From Deltaproteobacteria bacterium (GTDB lineage: Bacteria; Desulfobacterota; Syntrophia; Syntrophales; UBA5619): DNA of 10,797 bases. Below the pieces are notes generated by a model. That model did not search any database and was not told the DNA's origin. It saw only the letters and a program-made list of their open reading frames with translations. The position numbers were made by a program, and so were the translations under genes. Below are positions 5,052 through 10,797 of the stretch, one piece after another; the first letter of the stretch is position 1; every line of letters begins with the position of its first letter. The stretch lies in the NCBI GenBank assembly GCA_021372695.1, contig JAJFTY010000238.1, positions 1 through 10,797 of the forward strand. Reading direction: 5' to 3'.

Positions 5052-6487
5052 AGACCGCCTTTTTGAACATCCGGAGCACTTCAAGACCCGACGACTTCGC
5101 GGGAAGACCTCAACCCGTCGAGCCCTGGATCGGAGTCCTGAGCAGCCGCCGGCAGCCAGTGCTGAAGAGATCGTCACCCCAGCGGACCCCGGATCGGAGT
5201 CCGGGGCAGGCGCCGGGGTCCAGTGTCTTACTGGATACCGGCTTTCGGCGGTATGACGGCCGGGTGGATTTGGGACTTGTTACGAGTTCATCAAATCCTG
5301 AAACTTTTGAAGATCACGACTTCCAAGTTGCGCGAAAGTCTCCTCCCGGCCATTCCCCAGGCCGCAGGGTGGGGCGCCTGCCCGTCCTGCTTTTGGCGGC
5401 AGCGCTTTTCCTGGCCGGTTGCGGCGAGAAGGCGCCGCCGGTCGGCACCCAGACGGCACGGACCCCGGTCCGCGACGTGACGATCGCGGCGCTTACCCCC
5501 GTCGCCGTCGATGAGTTCTACGAGGCAACCGGAACCGTGAAGGCCGTCCGCACGAGCGTCGTCGCCAGCCGGGTGATGGGCACGGTCACCTCCCTTCTCG
5601 TCAAGGAGGGGGACCCGGTGGAGCAGGGGCAGTTGCTGCTGACGATCGATGACCGCGAGGCGGTGCAGAAGGAGCGTGGGGCCGAGGCCGGCCACCGGGA
5701 GGCTCAGAAGGCGCTCGAGGCGGCCGCGCGAAACCACGAACTGACGGACATCACGTATCAACGCTACCGGAAGATGTACGAGGAGAAGGCGATCTCACGG
5801 CAGGAGATGGATCAGTTCGAAACGCAGAACCGGGTGGCCGGACTCGAAAAGGAGCGGGTGAAGGAGATGGTGGACCGGGCCGCGGCCGGGCTTGCCGAGG
5901 CCCGCATTTACCGGGGCTTCACCTGGGTGACTTCACCGATCCGCGGCGTCGTGACCGAGAAGAGGACGGAAGTCGGCAGCATGGCGGTTCCCGGAATGCC
6001 GCTCCTGATGGTGGAGAACGCGGCGGCCTTCCGGGCGGAAATCGCCGTGGATGAAAGCCTCTCGGGCCGGCTCAAGATCGGACAGCCGGTTTCGGTCTCC
6101 ATCGAGGCCGTCGGACGGGAGATCACGGGAAGGATCGCAGAGATCGTGCCGGCCGTCGATCCGCTGTCGCGTTCCTTCATCGTGAAGGTACCCATCAGCG
6201 GCCCCGGACTGAGGACCGGCCTCTACGCCAAGGTCCGCATCCCCGGTGGGAAGAAAGAGCTTCTCCTGGTGCCCCGTTCCGCCATCGTCGAAAAGGGGCA
6301 GCTCACCGGCGTCTATGCGGTGGACGGTCAGGGGGTCATCACCTACCGCCTGATCCGGACCGGCCGCACCTATGACAACCGGCTGGAGATCCTGTCGGGG
6401 CTCAAGACCGGCGACCGGATCATCGTCGGAGGGGTCGAAAAGGCAAACGATGGCGGCATCGTGGAGCAGAGGAAGCAGGGATCATGA
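5048..6487 (+). CDS. RND efflux periplasmic adaptor (membrane fusion lipoprotein) with repeat-derived N-terminal extension
   Basis: The frame encodes 479 aa. From residue 108 it is a typical HlyD/AcrA-like adaptor: lipoprotein signal [17 protein letters not shown] (C125 of the long form), first lipoyl half with [20 protein letters not shown], a coiled-coil hairpin (about 210-295), second lipoyl half with [18 protein letters not shown], then beta-barrel and membrane-proximal domains. The start at 5048 has GGAGGGGGAGG upstream and overlaps the TolC stop (ATGA). The first 107 codons look unrelated to any adaptor, and codons 42-83 are repeat R3 read in frame. A GTG at 5369 would give a normal short lipoprotein signal but has only a weak AGG seven bases upstream. 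Which start is used decides whether the protein is a lipoprotein with or without a cytoplasmic leader. The stop overlaps the permease start (ATGA at 6484-6487). Confidence 0.9.
   Translation: MKTAFLNIRSTSRPDDFAGRPQPVEPWIGVLSSRRQPVLKRSSPQRTPDRSPGQAPGSSVLLDTGFRRYDGRVDLGLVTSSSNPETFEDHDFQVARKSPPGHSPGRRVGRLPVLLLAAALFLAGCGEKAPPVGTQTARTPVRDVTIAALTPVAVDEFYEATGTVKAVRTSVVASRVMGTVTSLLVKEGDPVEQGQLLLTIDDREAVQKERGAEAGHREAQKALEAAARNHELTDITYQRYRKMYEEKAISRQEMDQFETQNRVAGLEKERVKEMVDRAAAGLAEARIYRGFTWVTSPIRGVVTEKRTEVGSMAVPGMPLLMVENAAAFRAEIAVDESLSGRLKIGQPVSVSIEAVGREITGRIAEIVPAVDPLSRSFIVKVPISGPGLRTGLYAKVRIPGGKKELLLVPRSAIVEKGQLTGVYAVDGQGVITYRLIRTGRTYDNRLEILSGLKTGDRIIVGGVEKANDGGIVEQRKQGS
5124..5225 (+). repeat. Degenerate direct duplication inside repeat-derived segment (5124-5161 and 5188-5225)
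   Basis: Two 38-bp segments, 5124-5161 and 5188-5225, align without gaps with about 7 mismatches, sharing GGATCGGAGTCC, GCAG, GCCGG and CCAGTG. The period is 64 bp. The left copy looks like a decayed arm of the same element as R3, so more than one insertion or an internal duplication has occurred. Confidence 0.6.
5172..5294 (+). repeat. Dispersed palindromic repeat, copy R3 (inside the adaptor frame)
   Basis: It starts CGTCACCCCAGCGGACCCCG, continues with an arm matching R2 in opposite orientation, then CTGGATACCGGCTTTCGGCG and GTATGACG, and ends with the shared tail at 5274-5294. It reads through without a stop, giving peptides such as [11 protein letters not shown], typical of translated copies of this repeat class. 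Confidence 0.85.
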
Positions 6488-9400
6488 AAGGCATCGGCAT
6501 CTCAGGAAGCATCGCCCGGGCGTTCATCCAATCCAAACTGACGCCGCTCATCGTCGCGGCCTCTCTTCTGCTCGGCCTCTTTGCGGTCATCGTGACTCCG
6601 CGGGAGGAGGAGCCCCAGATCCTGGTGCCGATGATCGACGTCTTCGTCGCCTACCCCGGCGCCTCGCCCCAGGAGGTCGAGTCGAGGGTGACCAAGCCGA
6701 TGGAGAAGCTCCTCTGGGAAATCAAAGGGGTGGAATACATCTATTCCATCGTCAAGCCGGGCATGAACCTGACGATCGTCCGGTTCTATGTCGGCCAGAG
6801 CATGGAAGAGAGCATCGTCAACCTCAACAACAAGCTCCAGGCCAATTTCGACCGGATCCCGCCCGGCGTCTCCTTCCCGCTCGTCAAGCAGCGCTCCATC
6901 GACGATGTGCCGATCCTGACCCTGACCCTCTGGAGCGACAGCAACCGCACCTCAGGCTACGAGCTCCGGCGGATCGGGACCGAGCTCTGCAACGAGATCA
7001 AGAAGGACCAGGATGTGTCGGAGTTCTCAGTGATCGGAGGACAGAAGCGGCAGGTCCGGATCGCCCTCGACCCGGCCAGGCTCAAGGCCTACCATCTCTC
7101 CGCCTTCCAGATCATGGGCGCCCTGCAGAAGGCGAACTTCCGGCTGCCTTCCGGCATCTTCCCGGCCGGGAACCGGGAATATCTCGTGGAGACGGGCGCC
7201 CTGCTCACGAGCAGCGAAGAGGTGGGGAACGTCGTGACCGGCCTTTTCAACGGCCGCCCCGTCCATCTGCGGGACGTGGCAACGATCGCCGACGGCCCGG
7301 AGGAGCCGCCCGGCTACGTCTTCATGGGACTTGGCGCCGCGGCAGGGGCGAAGGGGCTTCGAAGCAACGCTTCGGGAGAGAAAGAGGCCGTCACGATCAC
7401 GGTCGCCAAGAAGAAGGGGGCCAATGCGAGCCTGGTCGCGAAGCAGGCGCTGGCCAAGGTGGAGGCGCTCAGGGGAAAGCTCATCCCCGGGGACGTGAAC
7501 GTCACCGTGACCCGGAATTACGGCGACACGGCCAAGGAGAAGTCGGACGAGCTCCTGAAGCACATGCTCCTGGCCACGGTGGCCGTCATCATCCTGATCG
7601 CGCTGGCTCTGGGATGGCGGGAGGCCATCGTGGTCGCGGTCGCGGTCCCGGTGACGCTCGCGCTCACGCTCCTGATCAACTACCTCTACGGGTACACGCT
7701 CAACCGCGTCACCCTCTTTGCGCTCATCTTCTCGATCGGGATCCTGGTCGACGACGCCATCGTGGTCGTGGAGAACATCCACCGCCACTTCAGGCTCCGC
7801 AAGATCGAGCCGATGACCGCGGTTCTCGCGGTGGACGAGGTGGGGAACCCTACCATCCTGGCCACCCTCGCCGTGATCGCAGCACTCCTCCCGATGGCCT
7901 TCGTCTCCGGATTGATGGGCCCCTACATGCGCCCCATCCCGGTCGGCGCCTCGGCGGCCATGATCTTTTCGCTGCTCGTCGCCTTCATCGTCAGCCCATG
8001 GCTGAGCTACATCGTCCTCCGGAACGTGAAGCGGGGAAAGAGCGTCGAAGAGGGCGGCAGGATGCATCGCCTCTACGAAAAAGTCCTGGGCCCCCTCCTC
8101 GCGAGCCGCCCCAAGCGGTATCTCGCCCTGGCAAGCGTGGTCCTTCTGCTCCTCCTCGCCGTTGCGCTGGTCCCGCTGAAGATGGTCACGGTCAAGATGC
8201 TCCCCTTCGACAACAAGAGCGAGCTCCAGGTGATCGTCGACATGCCGGAAGGAAAGACGCTCGAAGAGACGGCGGCGCTCGCCCGGGAGATGGGCCAGTA
8301 CCTGGTCACGGTTCCCGAAGTGACCGATTACCAGACCTATACCGGCATGGCGGCCCCCTACAATTTCAACGGGCTCGTCCGCCACTATTTTCTGCGCACG
8401 GGAAGCACCGTGGCCGACATCCAGGTGAATTTCGTCTCCAAGGAGGAGAGGAAAGATCAGAGCCACGCCATCGCCAAAAGGCTGCGGCCTCCGCTCAAGG
8501 CGATCGCCGACCGTTACGGCGCCCGGATCAAGGTCGCCGAGATCCCCCCCGGACCGCCCGTGCTCAGCACCCTGGTCGCAGAGGTCTACGGGCCGGACGA
8601 GACCCGGCGGATCGAGATCGCCCGGGAGATCAAGAAGATCTTCACGGAAACGGACGGCGTGGTGGACGTGGACTGGTACGTGGAGGCGGACCAGCCGAAG
8701 ATCCGGTTTGCCGTCGATCAGGACCGGGCGGCCGGAGCGGGGGTCAGCACGGAGGCGGTCGCGCAGAGCCTGCGGATCGCGCTCACCGGCCAGAACGCGG
8801 GGCTGCTGCATCTGGAGAGGGAAAATGAGCCGGTCGACCTCTTCCTGCGGATGCCGCTCTCAAAGAGGGCCGACATCGAGGCACTGAAATCGATCGGGAT
8901 GCCGACGCCCGCAGGGGGCATGGTCCCCCTCTCCGAACTGGTGAAGCAGACGGAGGGCCTTGAGGATAAGACGATCTACCGCAAGAACCTCAAAGACGTG
9001 ACCTACGTCCTGGGCGACGTGGCCGGGACCGAGGAGAGCCCGGTCTACGCCATCCTGAAGATGAAGAAGACGATCGAAAAGATGACGCTGCCCGAAGGCT
9101 ACGTTCTGAAGCAATATTCGACCATCCAGCCGTGGCTGGAGGATACCTACTCCATGAAGTGGGACGGCGAATGGCACATCACCTATGAGGTGTTCCGCGA
9201 TCTCGGGCTGGCCTTTGCCGCCGTCCTGATCCTGATCTACGTCCTGATCGTCGCCTGGTTCCGGAACTTCCTCACGCCCTTGATCATCATGGCCCCGATT
9301 CCCCTCACCCTGGTCGGGATTCTGCCCGGCCACTGGCTCTTCGGCGCTTTCTTCACCGCGACCTCGATGATCGGCTTTATCGCGCTTTCGGGCATCATCG

Positions 9401-9723
9401 TCCGGAACTCGATCCTTCTGGTCGATTTCGTGGAGATGGCGTGGCGGGAAAAGGGAAGCCTGCCGAACGCGCTCGTCATGGCGGGCGCCGTCCGCTCCCG
9501 GCCGATCGTCCTGACCGCCGCGGCCGTCGTCGTGGGCTCGTTCGTCATGCTCTTCGACCCGATCTTCCAGGGGCTCGCCATCGCCATGATGTTCGGCGCC
9601 GTGGGCGCGACGGTGCTCACCCTGATCGCCGTGCCTCTGCTCTACTACGAGTTCTTCCGGAAGAGAGCCTGCCCGCCCGCCGCGCAGGCGGACGAGGGCT
9701 ACGGCGCCGAACCGGAAGCGTGA
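6484..9723 (+). CDS. RND efflux permease (HAE-type)
   Basis: The product is 1079 aa, the normal size for an RND pump. TM1 is at about 13-34, TM2-TM6 at about 360-525, TM7 at about 544-565, TM8 at about 904-926 and the last four up to about 1055, with two large periplasmic domains between. TM4 carries [13 protein letters not shown] with D423-D424, the proton-relay pair of HAE-type pumps. TM10 has [12 protein letters not shown], placing R974 where AcrB has its relay lysine K940. [13 protein letters not shown] after TM1 is typical of a subgroup widespread in Proteobacteria. It exports small molecules by proton antiport through adaptor and TolC; the substrate cannot be told. The start overlaps the adaptor stop (ATGA), with GGAAGCAGGG upstream. 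Confidence 0.96.
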   Translation: MKGIGISGSIARAFIQSKLTPLIVAASLLLGLFAVIVTPREEEPQILVPMIDVFVAYPGASPQEVESRVTKPMEKLLWEIKGVEYIYSIVKPGMNLTIVRFYVGQSMEESIVNLNNKLQANFDRIPPGVSFPLVKQRSIDDVPILTLTLWSDSNRTSGYELRRIGTELCNEIKKDQDVSEFSVIGGQKRQVRIALDPARLKAYHLSAFQIMGALQKANFRLPSGIFPAGNREYLVETGALLTSSEEVGNVVTGLFNGRPVHLRDVATIADGPEEPPGYVFMGLGAAAGAKGLRSNASGEKEAVTITVAKKKGANASLVAKQALAKVEALRGKLIPGDVNVTVTRNYGDTAKEKSDELLKHMLLATVAVIILIALALGWREAIVVAVAVPVTLALTLLINYLYGYTLNRVTLFALIFSIGILVDDAIVVVENIHRHFRLRKIEPMTAVLAVDEVGNPTILATLAVIAALLPMAFVSGLMGPYMRPIPVGASAAMIFSLLVAFIVSPWLSYIVLRNVKRGKSVEEGGRMHRLYEKVLGPLLASRPKRYLALASVVLLLLLAVALVPLKMVTVKMLPFDNKSELQVIVDMPEGKTLEETAALAREMGQYLVTVPEVTDYQTYTGMAAPYNFNGLVRHYFLRTGSTVADIQVNFVSKEERKDQSHAIAKRLRPPLKAIADRYGARIKVAEIPPGPPVLSTLVAEVYGPDETRRIEIAREIKKIFTETDGVVDVDWYVEADQPKIRFAVDQDRAAGAGVSTEAVAQSLRIALTGQNAGLLHLERENEPVDLFLRMPLSKRADIEALKSIGMPTPAGGMVPLSELVKQTEGLEDKTIYRKNLKDVTYVLGDVAGTEESPVYAILKMKKTIEKMTLPEGYVLKQYSTIQPWLEDTYSMKWDGEWHITYEVFRDLGLAFAAVLILIYVLIVAWFRNFLTPLIIMAPIPLTLVGILPGHWLFGAFFTATSMIGFIALSGIIVRNSILLVDFVEMAWREKGSLPNALVMAGAVRSRPIVLTAAAVVVGSFVMLFDPIFQGLAIAMMFGAVGATVLTLIAVPLLYYEFFRKRACPPAAQADEGYGAEPEA

Positions 9724-9799
9724 CGCCCTGCCGGCCGTCCGGGTATGCCGTTCCCGGAACGTCAAAGAAGGCGGACTCGCAAGAAGTCCCCAATTCCCC

Positions 9800-9868
9800 G
9801 TCCTCTCGACGGGAGAGAAGTTCCCTACTCCCTCCCCCTCGACGGGGGAGGGCGAGGGTGGGGTGGGA
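9800..9868. repeat. GC-rich hairpin repeat
   Basis: The main hairpin is CCCTCCCCC-TCGAC-GGGGGAGGG (9830-9852), a perfect 9-bp stem, followed by CGAGGGTGGGGTGGG. A weaker copy, CTCTC-GACGG-GAGAG (9803-9817), precedes it. Read in frame it gives LPLDGGGRGWG-like peptides, a known artefact of a dispersed repeat found in many bacterial genomes. It could also slow transcription leaving the efflux operon. Confidence 0.7.
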
Positions 9869-9907
9869 ACGGTCCGCCGCCAAAGTCGAAAAATTCCCGA
9901 TTCCCTC

Positions 9908-9937
9908 TTGACATCGTTATGGGCATATGCTTATTAT
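9908..9937 (+). promoter_or_regulatory. Sigma-70-type promoter for DUF134-NifX genes
   Basis: A perfect -35, TTGACA (9908-9913), is followed by an 18-base spacer and -10 TATTAT (9932-9937), 5 of 6 consensus. The predicted start near 9944 leaves a leader of about 12 nt with Shine-Dalgarno GAGGGGG. The spacer contains the perfect 8-bp palindrome GCATATGC (9923-9930), a candidate operator. Confidence 0.75.
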
Positions 9938-9955
9938 CCCCTCACGAGGGGGACG

Positions 9956-10348
9956 ATGCCGAGACCGAAGTGTTGCCGACAGATCGGAGCCATGCCCGGA
10001 AGGAGCTGTTTCCAGCCCGAAGGAGCGGAGTCCGGTGCCTGCGACGAGGTGCTTCTGAATCTCGACGAGTACGAGGCGCTCCGCCTGGCCGATTTCGAAG
10101 GGCTCTACCAGGAGCAGGCTGCGGCCCGAATGAACATCTCCCGGCAGACCTTCGGCCGGATCGTCGAGGCGGCCCGCCGGAAGATCGCCGACGTGCTGGT
10201 GAACGGAAAGGCCCTCCGGATCGACGGCGGCTCCGTGTCGCTGAAGTCGGCGGAACCCTTCCGTTGCCCTCGCTGCCGTAAGACGATCAGCCGCGACTGC
10301 GGCAAGTGTGAAGAGGTGAGTTGTCCGCATTGCAGAAAGCGTGCGTAA
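9956..10348 (+). CDS. DUF134 family DNA-binding protein with C-terminal zinc ribbon
   Basis: The product is 130 aa. The N-terminus MPRPKCCRQIG and the core VLLNLDEYEALRLADFEGLY are hallmarks of DUF134. A sigma-70 region-4-like helix-turn-helix follows (about 50-80, with QEQAAARMNISRQTFGRIVE). The C-terminal part (about 103-128) has cysteine pairs CPRC, DCGKC and CPHC, likely binding zinc or iron. It is probably a transcription factor controlling its own operon. The start at 9956 is set by GAGGGGG upstream and by the promoter; a longer frame from 9863 would run through the promoter. A NifX-like gene follows after 31 bp, a common arrangement in anaerobes. Confidence 0.93.
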   Translation: MPRPKCCRQIGAMPGRSCFQPEGAESGACDEVLLNLDEYEALRLADFEGLYQEQAAARMNISRQTFGRIVEAARRKIADVLVNGKALRIDGGSVSLKSAEPFRCPRCRKTISRDCGKCEEVSCPHCRKRA

Positions 10349-10379
10349 AATCGAATTGTCATGAAAGGAAATGAAGAAG

Positions 10380-10745
10380 ATGACGAAAATTGCCTTACCG
10401 TCGCGTCAGAACCGGGTGGACGAGCATTTCGGCCACTGCGAGTATTTCACGGTATTCACCGTCAATGAAAAGAACGAAATCCAGGCAGAGGAGACGGTCT
10501 CCTCGCCGGCCAACTGCGGCTGCAAATCGAACATCGCCCAGACGCTCGCCGAGATGGGCGTCCGAATGATGCTTGCGGGCAACATGGGGCAGGGGGCCGT
10601 GAACGTCCTGAACAGCTGCGGGATAGACGTTCTCCGGGGCTGCTCCGGGGATGTGAAAGAGGTGGCCCAGACGTGGCTCGCGGGCGGCCTGCAGGATTCG
10701 GGCATCGCCTGCGGCCTGCACGGCCACGAGTGCCACGAGGGCTGA
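10380..10745 (+). CDS. NifX/NifB-like dinitrogenase iron-molybdenum cofactor family protein
   Basis: The product is 121 aa from the ATG at 10380 (MTKIALPSR), chosen because AAGGAA ends nine bases upstream; the in-frame ATG at 10371 abuts that Shine-Dalgarno and would add three residues. The signature DEHFGHCEYFTVF near the N-terminus and the ribonuclease-H-like fold pattern (VRMMLAGNMGQGAVNVL) identify the family that binds Mo/Fe-S clusters or their precursors. Extra cysteines (CGCKS, RGCSGD, the HECHEG tail) suggest metal binding. No nitrogenase genes are visible, so this is more likely of the stand-alone type linked to DUF134 and Mrp/ParA-type ATPases, as in the Orange-protein systems of sulfate reducers. 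Confidence 0.93.
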   Translation: MTKIALPSRQNRVDEHFGHCEYFTVFTVNEKNEIQAEETVSSPANCGCKSNIAQTLAEMGVRMMLAGNMGQGAVNVLNSCGIDVLRGCSGDVKEVAQTWLAGGLQDSGIACGLHGHECHEG

Positions 10746-10784
10746 CCGGACCCTGGCGCCGTCCGTGAACGAGAGGGAAGAACC

Positions 10785-10797
10785 CTGAGCGACAATA
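10785..10797 (+). CDS. Possible start of a following gene (CTG start, partial)
   Basis: AGAGGGA (10772-10778) lies six bases before CTG-AGC-GAC-AAT, which would read MSDN if CTG initiates. In this gene order an Mrp/ParA-type ATPase is often next, and such proteins can begin this way. Only four codons are visible, so this is weak. Confidence 0.2.

Larger units (their letters stand above)
9724..9955. other. Intergenic region between the efflux operon and DUF134 gene
   Basis: No credible gene is seen. It contains a GC-rich hairpin repeat (about 9800-9868) and the DUF134 promoter. There is no clear rho-independent terminator with a U-run after the permease gene. Confidence 0.7.

Noticed and set aside
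1340..5294. Possible CRISPR array from recurring GTCATnCCGGCG-type motifs
   Set aside because: Copies are hundreds to thousands of bases apart, imperfect and in both orientations; no regular spacers.
7027..8811. Long minus-strand open frame (594 codons) antisense to the permease
   Set aside because: The His/Asp/Arg-rich low-complexity product is typical of the antisense frame of a GC-rich membrane protein; no start signal or family resemblance.
6372..8828. Very long plus-strand open frame (818 codons) overlapping the adaptor and permease genes
   Set aside because: Its product is dominated by Arg, Gly, Pro and Ala with no domain, and it lies in another frame of the well-supported permease; it is a high-GC shadow.
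9830..9852. Terminator of the efflux operon
   Set aside because: The stem is strong but followed by G-rich sequence without a U-run and matches a dispersed repeat; termination here cannot be supported.

Overview
The window is GC-rich and gene-dense. Its gene content, together with dispersed palindromic repeats of a kind I associate with Deltaproteobacteria/Desulfobacterota genomes, points to an anaerobic or facultative member of that broad group. This is inference: there is no rRNA or other firm taxonomic marker here.

Layout. (1) Minus strand, 1-1299: an exported M16 zinc peptidase, cut by the left edge. (2) 1300-1588: intergenic, with palindromic repeat copy R1. (3) Minus strand, 1589-2269: a Crp/Fnr-family regulator whose recognition helix carries the E-x-x-S-R signature of FNR-type TTGAT readers, but which lacks the FNR cysteine cluster. 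(4) 2270-2553: intergenic, with a cluster of small palindromes and repeat copy R2. (5) Minus strand, 2554-3100: thioredoxin followed by a tiny membrane protein. The tiny gene has a strong ribosome binding site and one transmembrane helix, and its frame is interrupted by an in-frame UGA. A hairpin 17 nt after that UGA resembles the E. coli fdhF SECIS element (GGUC apical loop), so it is best read as a 49-residue selenoprotein with a U-x4-C motif. I consider this the main discovery of the window. (6) 3101-3343: a divergent regulatory region with an FNR-type box (TTGATCCAGGTCAA) placed exactly as in a class II activated promoter. (7) Plus strand, 3344-9723: an apparent operon of a DUF2892/YgaP-like small membrane protein, a TolC-like outer-membrane channel, a lipoprotein-type RND adaptor and an RND permease. 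The last three are linked by ATGA overlaps. The adaptor carries an in-frame insertion of the dispersed repeat (R3) ahead of its lipoprotein signal. (8) 9724-9955: intergenic, with a GC-rich hairpin repeat and a near-consensus sigma-70 promoter. (9) Plus strand, 9956-10745: a DUF134 DNA-binding/zinc-ribbon protein and a NifX/NifB-like (dinitrogenase FeMo-cofactor family) protein, a pairing I know from anaerobes where Mrp/ParA-type ATPases often follow.

Working together: the Crp/Fnr protein is the obvious candidate to read the FNR-type box between thioredoxin/selenoprotein and the efflux operon. That would put a cytoplasmic thiol/selenol redox module and a tripartite efflux pump under one redox or nitrosative signal. 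The sequence supports the site and the helix signature; the regulatory link itself is inference.
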